This document shows, piece by piece, positions 17,936-25,712 of a stretch of 64,000 nt of DNA. Source of the stretch: Rhizobium indicum (lineage in GTDB: Bacteria > Pseudomonadota > Alphaproteobacteria > Rhizobiales > Rhizobiaceae). The translations under genes and the position numbers were made by a program. The stretch spans positions 248,001 through 312,000 of the forward strand of contig NZ_CP054024.1 of NCBI RefSeq assembly GCF_005862305.2, given 5' to 3'. The stretch's first letter is position 1. The number at the start of each line of letters is the position of its first letter. The notes below the pieces were generated by a model. It was not told where the DNA came from, did no database searches, and saw only the letters and a list, made by a program, of their open reading frames with translations.

Positions 17936-19999
17936 CTATGTTGTTGAAGGGAATAAGTTTTCCTGATCTGGATGCGATCCTGTGGGGTGTCGAGGGTTCT
18001 GCCGGGCGCGATCGAGGATCTGATGTGCTTGCGGGGTGGCGAGTTTTGAACGGCTGAAGATCCATGGGCCGTCGGGTAGCGGATGAGCCCCCTCGATCTG
18101 GCCAGCCTCGGCCGCCAGACGCAGCGTTTTTGGCGTTATCCCGAGCAACTTCGCCGCACCGCCCAGATTAAGCCACGGCTCGACCCCGTCGGCCCGGGGA
18201 CGGAAGACCGGAATCTTGCGGTATGACCTCAGCGCGGTGACCCGCTCCCGTGTCCACCGATTGCCATTGCCGGTCGTCAGTCCGTTTCGATTGAGGACAC
18301 CGGCAATCACATCGTCATTGGCGATAAGGACGAGCTGTCGTACGGCGTCGACAATATCGTCAGGCGTCGCGTTTCTTTGCCCGCGGCGCCGCTTCGGCAG
18401 GCGCAGGTCGGTGTGGACACCCCCAACCCAATGGATGACGAGGACGATCTCGGAGGTTCCATCATCGAGATCGGCAACCACTTCATTGATGAGCGTTCGC
18501 ACGATACGCTTCTTCAGCCTTGCATCGGTTGTCGGCGCCGTCCAGACGGCGCGGAGGTTCCCCGCAAGTGCGGCTACCTGGGATGCGGACATGGGGATCG
18601 GCTGCGGCGCAACCGTCCGATGTTTGGCAATCTTGGCTTCGATCTCGCCGGCGCGAGCGAGCGCCGTGTTCCAGCGTGCTTCGAGCTCCGACGTCACCAG
18701 CCTGTTCTCCGGATCAGCCGCGTCGTATTGCCGGAATGCCCGGTCGGCGGCATAGCGCGCTGCCTCGAGATCGCGCAGCAGGGCATCCTGAACCTGGTCG
18801 CGTTGGCTGGCCATACGGCGTTCCGCCTCGATGGCGGCGGCAATAGCTCCTGGTTCGACCACCCCGAGCACCGCCTCCTCGATCGCATCATCGACCCGCA
18901 AACCGCCGAAGGCGATGCAACGTGGTTCGCCGTTGTCGAGCAACCCTCGCCAACAGGAATAGCGCGGGATGTTATGGTTGGCTCCTGTGTAACGAACCGT
19001 CAGCTTCCGGCCGCACCTTTTGCAGCGGAAAAGGCCGGCAAGCAGAGCGTCGCCATGCTTCGGCGCTCCATGATGGCGACTGGCCGGTACATTGTCGCTG
19101 ACCATCTTGCGGATCTCCTCCGCCCTTTCCCAACTGATGTAACCTTCGTGTGCGTCCGGGATCAGCGCCAACCATTCATCACGCGCCTTGCGGCGAATTC
19201 CAGATCGGCCACCGTATCCCGGGACGGAACGACTCTTACCATAAGCATAAGCGCCGCCGTAGATCGGGTTCGCAATCATCCGGTGGATGGTCGCATAGTT
19301 GGGTCTGCGCCAGATGACATCACCGTCCGCGCGCCTGACGGGCAAATCCAACCCGTGTTCGAGGAACCATAGAAGCGCCTGCCGTGCACTGCCAAGTTCG
19401 GCGACTTTGTTGAAGACCAACGCAATGGCGTCCTGGATGCGCCGGTCGGGATCTTTCTCGATCCTGTCACCGACCTTCAAAAAGCCGACCGGGACCGTGA
19501 CGACAAGCTCTCCGCGGCGTGCCTTCTCGTAGCGGGCGGAAAGGGAACGCTGACGTAAGAGATCGAGCTCATACTCGTTGAGGCTGCCCTTCAGGCCCAA
19601 GAGCAGCCGGTCATTGCCCTGGCGTGGTGCGTAGACCGCTTCCTGATCGATCAGAACGGTATCAACGACGCGGCACATCTCGATGAGCTGCTGCCAATCG
19701 CGGCTGTTGCGGGCAAAACGCGATACCTCGCGTGCCGCTACCGCCCCCACCTTGCCAAGGCAGACCTCGGCGACCATCCGGTCAAAACCGGCGCGGGTTA
19801 CACCACCGGCGGCCGAACGACCAAGATCGTCATCCACCGTCTCAATGCGCGACCAACCAAGTGCTGTCAGGCGATCGCGCATGGCGTATTGAAGGGTACT
19901 GCTTTCGCGATTGTGCAGAACCTGGTGAGCCGAGGACTGCCGAACATAGAGAATAGCCTTCCGCTCCAGATGGTGCGGCCCGATCTTCTCATGCATCAT
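17936..19999 (-). CDS. Large serine recombinase
   Basis: A 687-residue site-specific recombinase. The resolvase/invertase N-terminal domain has the nucleophile Ser at residue 22 or 23 ([12 protein letters not shown]) and [13 protein letters not shown]. The recombinase domain follows (..[20 protein letters not shown]), then a zinc ribbon (CKRCGRK), a coiled-coil stretch and a long C-terminal extension ending in a helix-turn-helix-like part ([20 protein letters not shown]). It probably moves its own element. Its start overlaps the stop of the small gene at 19989 (GCATGATG region), showing coupling. Confidence 0.9.
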   Translation of the reverse strand: MMHEKIGPHHLERKAILYVRQSSAHQVLHNRESSTLQYAMRDRLTALGWSRIETVDDDLGRSAAGGVTRAGFDRMVAEVCLGKVGAVAAREVSRFARNSRDWQQLIEMCRVVDTVLIDQEAVYAPRQGNDRLLLGLKGSLNEYELDLLRQRSLSARYEKARRGELVVTVPVGFLKVGDRIEKDPDRRIQDAIALVFNKVAELGSARQALLWFLEHGLDLPVRRADGDVIWRRPNYATIHRMIANPIYGGAYAYGKSRSVPGYGGRSGIRRKARDEWLALIPDAHEGYISWERAEEIRKMVSDNVPASRHHGAPKHGDALLAGLFRCKRCGRKLTVRYTGANHNIPRYSCWRGLLDNGEPRCIAFGGLRVDDAIEEAVLGVVEPGAIAAAIEAERRMASQRDQVQDALLRDLEAARYAADRAFRQYDAADPENRLVTSELEARWNTALARAGEIEAKIAKHRTVAPQPIPMSASQVAALAGNLRAVWTAPTTDARLKKRIVRTLINEVVADLDDGTSEIVLVIHWVGGVHTDLRLPKRRRGQRNATPDDIVDAVRQLVLIANDDVIAGVLNRNGLTTGNGNRWTRERVTALRSYRKIPVFRPRADGVEPWLNLGGAAKLLGITPKTLRLAAEAGQIEGAHPLPDGPWIFSRSKLATPQAHQILDRARQNPRHPTGSHPDQENLFPSTT

Positions 20000-20192
20000 G
20001 ACCGGCCTCCTTCTGCTGGGAGGTGCGCTCGCAGTTTGCGTGATCGACGAACAGCCGCACGATGAGAACCGTCAGCGCCTGGCGGGTTTCCTCCGGCAAC
20101 TCCGGCCATTGTGGCATGCCTGCGGTCATCCCCCTCTGCGGAGCCGAAAACAGATCGAACTGGCATGTCATGGACTGGCGAGGCATGGACAT
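19989..20192 (-). CDS. Small protein coupled to the serine recombinase
   Basis: A 67-residue protein. The block [20 protein letters not shown] followed by RLFVDH looks like a short helical partner protein seen upstream of recombinases of this type in rhizobia. Its stop overlaps the recombinase start by 11 bases. The function is not known; a co-factor controlling recombination direction is only a guess from position. Confidence 0.6.
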   Translation of the reverse strand: MSMPRQSMTCQFDLFSAPQRGMTAGMPQWPELPEETRQALTVLIVRLFVDHANCERTSQQKEAGHDA

Positions 20193-20526
20193 CTCTCCGA
20201 CTCGTTTCGTGAGAGACCAATGCTGCGCCCATTACCGCAGATTGCGATGAGGCGTCGGCGTCTTCCAGTAACTTTGCCAAAGCATGCAGGCTCGCGAGAT
20301 CGACATGCGGAACTGGCAGGCTGCGCCAATATCCGCTCACGGAACGGTCGAACATCCATGATGGGACTTCAAAAAGCCGATCAGAAGAAGCACCAGATAG
20401 GCTGCAGCGGAAAATGTCCGTACCTTTGGCCAGCGCATCATGGACATGCACGAGCTGACCGCACCAAGGATGCCACGGATATAAAAGCTCACGAACCTCC
20501 GTCCTGTGGGTGTTCTGTCGTCGTGT
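19996..20526 (-). CDS. First gene of the recombinase module, ends uncertain
   Basis: The minus frame upstream of the 67-residue gene encodes ..[18 protein letters not shown].. and ..[20 protein letters not shown].., blocks that recur in short proteins preceding such recombinases. No ATG lies in this frame between the element edge and the YPWHP motif, and the frame overruns the next gene, so either the start is lost at the insertion edge or a frameshift is present. The gene is probably real but degenerate. The coordinates are the open frame inside the element. Confidence 0.4.
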   Translation of the reverse strand, partial: TRRQNTHRTEVRELLYPWHPWCGQLVHVHDALAKGTDIFRCSLSGASSDRLFEVPSWMFDRSVSGYWRSLPVPHVDLASLHALAKLLEDADASSQSAVMGAALVSHETSRRDVHASPVHDMPVRSVFGSAEGDDRRHATMAGVAGGNPPGADGSHRAAVRRSRKLRAHLPAEGGRS

Positions 20527-20528
20527 TG

Positions 20529-20618
20529 TACAATGAGGTTCGGCCACATGGCGCCATCGGCAATAAGGTGCCAATCTTACTGATGAATCCGGGAGGCGTA
20601 ACCAGCCCACCTCCCTGA
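20529..20618 (+). pseudogene. 3' end of the split IS3 orfB
   Basis: YNEVRPHGAIGNKVPILLMN then PGGVTSPPP and a TGA at 20616-20618. This is the usual C terminus of the IS3-family transposase whose main part ends at 17912. Confidence 0.88.
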
Positions 20619-20707
20619 ATGAAGCCGGAAAACTCCAGCCTCCGGTGGTCCAGAATCCTGGGGCGGTTCAAAAACCTGAAAAGCTCTAGTCGCCGCTGGA
20701 TGAAAGT

Positions 20708-20782
20708 TCAGTGGCAGGTCACTTTGACTTCATGCTTTGCAGCGTAGACCCAAGGCAGCAGGTCGTCGATCTGGCTATTTGG
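20708..20782 (-). pseudogene. IS66 tnpC C-terminal remnant
   Basis: The minus strand encodes NSQIDDLLPWVYAAKHEVK then VTCH and a stop. The IDDLLPW block is the common end of IS66 TnpC transposases. Nothing upstream in the frame is recognisable, so only the tail survives. It abuts the broken dehydrogenase-like gene. Confidence 0.5.
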
Positions 20783-20832
20783 ATGTCGGAGTCGAGGCCG
20801 CGACCGTCGGTGGCATTGCGGGCTTCTGGCTT

Positions 20833-21476
20833 CGGCCAGTGGATGCACGACCCGGCGCGCGCACGATGTATCTTCAAGGTCAGGATGCCACTCAGCCCAA
20901 GGCATCACCGCTTTACGCCCAACTCGACGGGCTGCCGCCGATCCGGGGAAAAGGTGTTGACCTTGCCGGCGCCGAGCTCGTTGAAGGCGACGCTCGCGAT
21001 CCCGCCGCGCTGACCCGCGCCATCGCCGGCTGTGATGCTGTCGTCACTTCGCTGGGCACGGCAATGAGCCCGTTCCGGGAGGTGACCCTGCTCTCCACGG
21101 CGACGCGCGCACTGTTCGGCGTTATGGAGCAGCAGAATACCCGCCGGCTGGTGTGCATTACCGGGCTGGGTGCCGGCGACAGCGGCGGCCATGGCGGCTT
21201 CTTCTTCGACCGGCTGTTCCTGCCCTGATGCTGCGCAAGGTCTATGAAGACAAGGACCGCCAGGAAGATGCGATCCGGGTGAGCACACTCGACTGGACCA
21301 TCGTCCGCCCAACGGTGCTCAACGACAAGCCGGCGCGCAGTCACATCAAGGCAGTGATTGACCTGTCGGGCGTCCCTGGCGGAACCATCGCCCGGCCCTA
21401 TGTCGCAGAGTTCGTCGTGCACCAGCTCACCGCAGATACGTGGCTGCGCAAAGCACCGGTGATTACATCCCTCTAG
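20833..21476 (+). pseudogene. NAD(P)-binding (NmrA/SDR-like) protein, broken
   Basis: One frame reads ..VEGDARDPAALTRAIAGCDA.. and ..RRLVCITGLGAGDS.. to a stop at 21226-21228. Another continues LMLRKVYEDKDRQEDAIRVS, then LDWTIVRPTVLNDKPA, to 21476. Together they match the middle and C terminus of NAD(P)H-binding reductase-like proteins. The N-terminal GxxGxxG nucleotide motif is missing, and a frameshift lies near 21225. The start is approximate. Not functional. Confidence 0.7.
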
Positions 21477-22094
21477 ACGTTAATTTTCGGATCAGTTTGA
21501 CCGATTTTTCCATTCGCCGTGATCCACTCAGGGCGAATAAAGTTATTTGCGGACAATTCACTACATCAGAATTGGTAGGCTAACGTTAGATGAAAAAATG
21601 GGGCAAATCCTGCTGAAACTCAACACCAGCTTTTCACGCGCCCTTACACATGAATTACGCGTAGCGATGAACGATGCCGACTTCGACATAAGCCTCGGTC
21701 ATGCAATCAAACAAAATTTAAGTGTCAAGAAAACACAGTGGCGCGATCACGTCACAAATTCTTGGCCTCAAGCGTGCTACGAGCATCGAGACAGTTCTGT
21801 TCCATAAATCTGCTTATTCGATATGTTATAACATCACTATGTATGGTCATGCCTCTCCCACGATCGGACTGTCGGGACGACACTTCAGCGCCCTACACCA
21901 TCATCCCTTATTAACGGCAGGAGCGCCGAACCTGCATCGTTGATCCCCTACGAACTGGGCCCGGTCCGTTCCGCAGGGAAATCAACATGGCGACGCATCG
22001 CCACCCCTCACCCGCTACGACCCTTGCGCGCACATCTCTCCTCGGCCATCTGCATCGCAGCAACCGTCACCTTGTGAGATCAAGGGCCTTCAGT
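21477..22094. other. A+T-richer gap without supported genes
   Basis: A 618-bp region between the broken dehydrogenase and the hydrolase gene. Short open frames (21547-21807; 21839-21943, His-rich) show no recognisable family. It contains a 12-bp palindrome resembling a Zur site at 21823-21834. Probably decayed DNA. Confidence 0.5.
21823..21834. promoter_or_regulatory. Palindrome ATGTTATAACAT, Zur-box-like
   Basis: A perfect 12-bp dyad that looks like the core of zinc-uptake-regulator operators (TGTTATA..TATAACA type). It lies 5 bp before an ATG (21839) opening a 34-residue, His-containing frame. If it was a Zur site, its gene is now gone or cut short. Confidence 0.35.
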
Positions 22095-23099
22095 CTAGCG
22101 GAACGACAGAAACCGTTTCAGGCTCAAACCGGCCAACAAAATGTAAGGCGGCATGCCGAGCGAATAGTGACCACAGCTTAATTCCAAAATATTTGGCCCA
22201 GCTCCGGCGGCCTTCAGCCTCTGCATGAACCGCTGCGATATCTCTGGCACAACAACCTTGTCCCTCTTAGCCAACACAACGTGAAGTTCGAGATCGGTCC
22301 GTGCCAAATTGCGCGCGTAATTCTCTAGGTTGAGCGGACCCCACGCCCGTCTGAGATCGGTCAGCTCAATAACCGGCTCAAGGCTTTCACGTATCGATCG
22401 TGTCGCGCGCCCCGTCCAAACCATGTCTGCGAGACTTCCCGCGGTGAGAAACAACGAGGCTTTTGACACAGCCGAGTCATGCGCAGCGATTAAGCCTGCG
22501 ACCCAGGAACCTAAGCTCATACCGAGAACGGAAATCTCTCGATAGCCTTCGCTTTTCAACCAACGAATGAGTTTTCGCCCGTCCCATACTGCCTGCCGCA
22601 CAGACTGGATGGTTCGACCGAGATTAGCGCTCAGCATATAGTCGGCGTGCACCGCGCCTGGACGGCTGCGCTCGAAGTGATAGGGCATGGCAATCTCAAC
22701 AACCGTGATGCCGCGTCTCGAGAAAAATTTCGCAATCTGGTGACTTCGGGTGCTTGCATTCCAATGGTGAAAAATCACCATTACCCTGTTGAAGGAGCCG
22801 CTTTCTGTGATTTTCGCCCATACGACGTTGTTCTCTTCAACGTCAGTAGACATGCCCGATGGAAATTTAAGCCACTCATCTTGCCTTTGAAAGCGCTGAT
22901 CGTCCCCGCCTGGCTCATCGAAAAAGGACGGATCAGCAACGGCCTGGTCCGCAAGGACGCAAAATTCGTCGATACTTCCTATGTTCTCAGCGCCTGGAAA
23001 GGCGCGGTCGGCGTCAAGGACGAAATCGGTTGCAGTCTTCGATTCCTCACCGCGCCGTGCCCGTCGCTCATCCCAACGATCAAGCCAACTATGATACAT
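22095..23099 (-). CDS. rcgR: Alpha/beta hydrolase, RcgR-like putative lactone hydrolase
   Basis: A 334-residue alpha/beta-hydrolase-fold protein. The nucleophile elbow is GMSLGSW (Ser of G-x-S-x-G), a likely oxyanion region is IFHHWNAST, and a late His lies in ELSCGHYSLG. No signal peptide. It starts 11 bases inside the end of the upstream membrane-protein gene, so both form one operon. This pair resembles the rcgR/rcgA genes linked to conjugation control on some rhizobial plasmids, where the hydrolase is suspected to act on quorum-sensing lactones. That assignment is from memory of the family, not tested. Confidence 0.6.
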   Translation of the reverse strand: MYHSWLDRWDERRARRGEESKTATDFVLDADRAFPGAENIGSIDEFCVLADQAVADPSFFDEPGGDDQRFQRQDEWLKFPSGMSTDVEENNVVWAKITESGSFNRVMVIFHHWNASTRSHQIAKFFSRRGITVVEIAMPYHFERSRPGAVHADYMLSANLGRTIQSVRQAVWDGRKLIRWLKSEGYREISVLGMSLGSWVAGLIAAHDSAVSKASLFLTAGSLADMVWTGRATRSIRESLEPVIELTDLRRAWGPLNLENYARNLARTDLELHVVLAKRDKVVVPEISQRFMQRLKAAGAGPNILELSCGHYSLGMPPYILLAGLSLKRFLSFR

Positions 23100-24699
23100 T
23101 TTGATTGCTTCCTAAGTCGCGCGCTCTCCATCGCCCAAACCCCGGGTCAATAAGGCCGTACATCGCGAACAGCACTCCAATGCCGAGAAGGATCGAAAAG
23201 CCTGTAAACGCGTCGATCAGCAGGTAGCTAGTAAAGAGTAACCCCACGACCGCTGACATCTTCCACAAGGGGAAATGAAACCGGGATCCGGCACCTAAAC
23301 GGATGGAACCGTATAGAAAAACAATACAGGTCGAAATAGCGACAAGAAGGCTGCTGTAATGGGTCGGCATCCTATAGCTGGATCCGTTGCCCATATCTTT
23401 GCCCCCATAAAAAGCTGAAGTCACATCGCCGAGCAACCAGTCGACAATATTCTTTCCGTTCGATGCCAGATAAGAGCTTTGGGCCTTCATGCATATGGCG
23501 ATCAGGATCCCCAAAATAGTACACCGAAAAATTCCGCGCATCACCAGCAAGGCGATCCCATTTAGCTCGTATTCATAATCTCCTCCCGCCCGATTCTTCG
23601 ATGCCTCTCCAATTTTCCAAAGGTCATGAACCACCGTATGAAGCAAAATGAGGCCTGCGAAGAAGAGATAGAAGCACAGGCACATATAGAGGTAAGCGAG
23701 CCCTGTGAATATAATCTCCATCGGCACCGATATGATTTCAGGCTGCACGAGCGCTAACTTGCCCCAATCCATCGCATAGTTGCCACCGCCTTTTAGCAGC
23801 GGAATCAAGCACACGCCGATCCATTGAAAAAGACCGGCGAACAACACACAGATCAAAAAGACCGCCCAATATGTATACGAAGAAGCATCTACGTTGCGGG
23901 CCCAAGCGTCGTCGCTTTCCACACGATTGCCCGCCGCTACAATCCGTAAGCGCCCTTCATTCTTCCAAAACAACAGCAACTCTATGACGAACGCAAAAAA
24001 CAGTGGCAAGAACACCATAAAGAGGAACGTCCAATTGGGCGCCCAGAGGAAACCTACCTGTTTGACGAGACCATCCGCCCGATTGTAAGTCGCGTTGTGG
24101 ATCCCCACAATATACGAGAGAAACCCAAGGGCGGTGGCACCCGCAAACACCGACGCAGGTAGATCTAAGGGAGATCCGCGGCTAAATAGCGCCTCCGACC
24201 TCCTCGCCAAATTAAAACGTCGGCTCGGCTGATTAGCCTCGGTATCCCTTTCCAGCTTTGCCGGCGACTCCATCTCCTCATCGACGACATTCAGTGCCAG
24301 ATTTGGAACCTCTGCCGCAGGGCTGCTTCCCGCTTTCTTCAAACCTCGCCTCTTCGCCGTCAAGCGAGATTGCGCCGCACTTAGCTCCATCTGCCATTCG
24401 CTTGTTGCTACGGGATCATCACACCCGAAGACCCTTGCCAGCCAACGAATATTGGTCGTGCTGATACCCTTCTCATTTTCTTGAAACCAAAGCTGGACCG
24501 TTCGCAGATCGACCCCAGTCCGGTTGGAATCGATCTGTGAAATCGCCTCAGCGAGAAGTTCGGGCGTCCACGGGCCCGCGGGAAAGCCATCACTTCCCAA
24601 CGGCCGGCCCGCTCCTGCCGCGGCCAATTGTTTGAAGAGTTCTTTGAAATCACTTCCGTCTTTCGGCGGCGGGAGAAATAACTTTCCATTCTTTGGCAA
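23089..24699 (-). CDS. rcgA: RcgA-like polytopic membrane protein with N-terminal HTH-like domain
   Basis: A 536-residue protein. Residues about 45-100 (ELLAEAISQIDSNRTGVDLR, then TVQLWFQENEKGISTTNIRW) look like an XRE/YdaS-type helix-turn-helix. After a charged linker, about seven hydrophobic segments follow (PNWTFLFMVFLPLFFAFVIE, LAYLYMCLCFYLFFAGLILL and others). A membrane-anchored regulator or transporter is possible. Its stop overlaps the start of the hydrolase gene. Both are on the strand opposite to the next gene, and the first supported start is at 24699. Confidence 0.6.
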   Translation of the reverse strand: MPKNGKLFLPPPKDGSDFKELFKQLAAAGAGRPLGSDGFPAGPWTPELLAEAISQIDSNRTGVDLRTVQLWFQENEKGISTTNIRWLARVFGCDDPVATSEWQMELSAAQSRLTAKRRGLKKAGSSPAAEVPNLALNVVDEEMESPAKLERDTEANQPSRRFNLARRSEALFSRGSPLDLPASVFAGATALGFLSYIVGIHNATYNRADGLVKQVGFLWAPNWTFLFMVFLPLFFAFVIELLLFWKNEGRLRIVAAGNRVESDDAWARNVDASSYTYWAVFLICVLFAGLFQWIGVCLIPLLKGGGNYAMDWGKLALVQPEIISVPMEIIFTGLAYLYMCLCFYLFFAGLILLHTVVHDLWKIGEASKNRAGGDYEYELNGIALLVMRGIFRCTILGILIAICMKAQSSYLASNGKNIVDWLLGDVTSAFYGGKDMGNGSSYRMPTHYSSLLVAISTCIVFLYGSIRLGAGSRFHFPLWKMSAVVGLLFTSYLLIDAFTGFSILLGIGVLFAMYGLIDPGFGRWRARDLGSNQNVS

Positions 24700-25041
24700 G
24701 GGCTTACCGGCTCTGGTTTCGTTTCGTTTCGGTAGATTTCGTGCGTTTGTGCCCGATAAACGGGTATCGCAACTACACGCAACTGCATAGCGATTCTACT
24801 GTCAGGAGCAAAATTTTGAAGTTTTGGGATGTTAATTTCAGAACAGCAGCGAGTGAGAGGAGGAAGCCATTTTGCCGCTCGCTTGTACGAACGCCGGAGA
24901 TTCCTCACCGAGACGCGCTGATTTCCCATCCGATAACCGGGTAACGACGACAATCGCGACCGACTGGTCCCAAGAGGAAGCTGCGCGTCATTTCGAAGTC
25001 GTGTGATGGCGAAGCTGGCTTCAAGGTTTGGAATTTAACCA
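24700..25041. other. Divergent promoter region, no features recognised
   Basis: A 342-bp gap between the divergent rcgA-like and HAD-like genes. It should contain promoters for both. No clear operator, hairpin or oriT signature was found by eye. Confidence 0.4.
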
Positions 25042-25710
25042 ATGAACAATCATGCAAAATATGCAGACAGCATCTTTAGGAGGATCGGTTCAACCGGCCT
25101 CGTCATTTTCGAGAGAGATGGCACCCTCCTGAGAAAGACTAGTCCCTCCGGGGATTACATGCTCGGAGATATCAATGAAGAATTCGTTGAAATGTTAAGG
25201 CATCTGCGACACCTCAATGCTCGTTTCGGCTTTATTTCGGACGAGCGTGGGATGGACGCGGGTGCCTATGGAAGATCAGAATTCGCAATCCTGACCGAAC
25301 TGCTTGACGCATTACTGAGCATCAGAGGTGCCATGCCGGATTTCTGGGTGGCATGGAGTGATGTCCCACATGCGAGCGGAACCGACCTTCAGCGCCCGCC
25401 GGGTCGGCAACAGGAGCCTGGCGCCGGAGCGATCTTTCGAGTGATGGAGCGGTACGGAATCGGCAAGAAGGAAACCGTATTCATCGGCAGCTCGACTGCC
25501 GGTAGCCTCGCTGCAAGCGACGCGGGTGTCTCCGTGATCGAATATTTCAACGACCGAAGCGAGACCGCTCAGAATGCGGCCGGAAATCGTGCCCGTAATT
25601 TGTCTTCGCCTGAAGCCGCGGATTTCCAGCGACTCCGTGCCAAGATCCAGGCGACGTTGGGCTGGTCCATCGCCGGAGAGCTTAAGAGTGGCCTACAGCA
25701 CGGTTCGTAG
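25042..25710 (+). CDS. HAD-fold protein with lost catalytic residues
   Basis: A 222-residue protein with the layout of HAD-IIIA phosphatases (D,D-heptose-bisphosphate phosphatase type). Motif I reads VIFERDGTLL: the usual nucleophile Asp (F-D-R-D-G-T) is Glu. Motif IV reads FIGSSTAGSLAASDAG in place of IGDS..D..AA. With both aspartate motifs changed, phosphatase activity is unlikely; a binding or regulatory role is possible. It ends two bases from the convergent relaxase gene. Confidence 0.7.
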   Translation: MNNHAKYADSIFRRIGSTGLVIFERDGTLLRKTSPSGDYMLGDINEEFVEMLRHLRHLNARFGFISDERGMDAGAYGRSEFAILTELLDALLSIRGAMPDFWVAWSDVPHASGTDLQRPPGRQQEPGAGAIFRVMERYGIGKKETVFIGSSTAGSLAASDAGVSVIEYFNDRSETAQNAAGNRARNLSSPEAADFQRLRAKIQATLGWSIAGELKSGLQHGS

Positions 25711-25712
25711 GG

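Larger units (their letters stand above)
17907..20534 (-). mobile_element. Serine-recombinase element inserted in IS3 orfB
   Basis: The transposase codons ..RRDYN at 17912 resume as YNEVRPHGAIG at 20529. TACAAT is present at both junctions (17907-17912 and 20529-20534), so removing 2622 bp restores the reading frame exactly. The insert carries a large serine recombinase and two short upstream genes on the minus strand. The 6-bp direct repeat is either a target duplication or the att core. Confidence 0.85.
15800..20670 (+). mobile_element. Exploded IS3-family element carrying virF-like and recombinase modules
   Basis: The left end (15800 on: TGAACTG..CTGGACCA..AGAGTTTTCCGG) and the right end (read inward from 20670: TGAACCG..CTGGACCA..GGAGTTTTCCGG) share blocks in the same order, as IRL and IRR of one IS. 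Between them lie orfA codons (15877), a foreign segment with the virF-like gene (about 15945-17250), most of orfB (about 17265-17912), a recombinase element (17913-20534) and the orfB end (to 20618). Short A runs flank both ends. A normal IS of this type is about 1.2-1.3 kb. Confidence 0.7.

Noticed and set aside
21547..21807. 86-codon + strand frame
   Set aside because: No family, no operon context and in a decayed IS region; could be real but cannot be supported.
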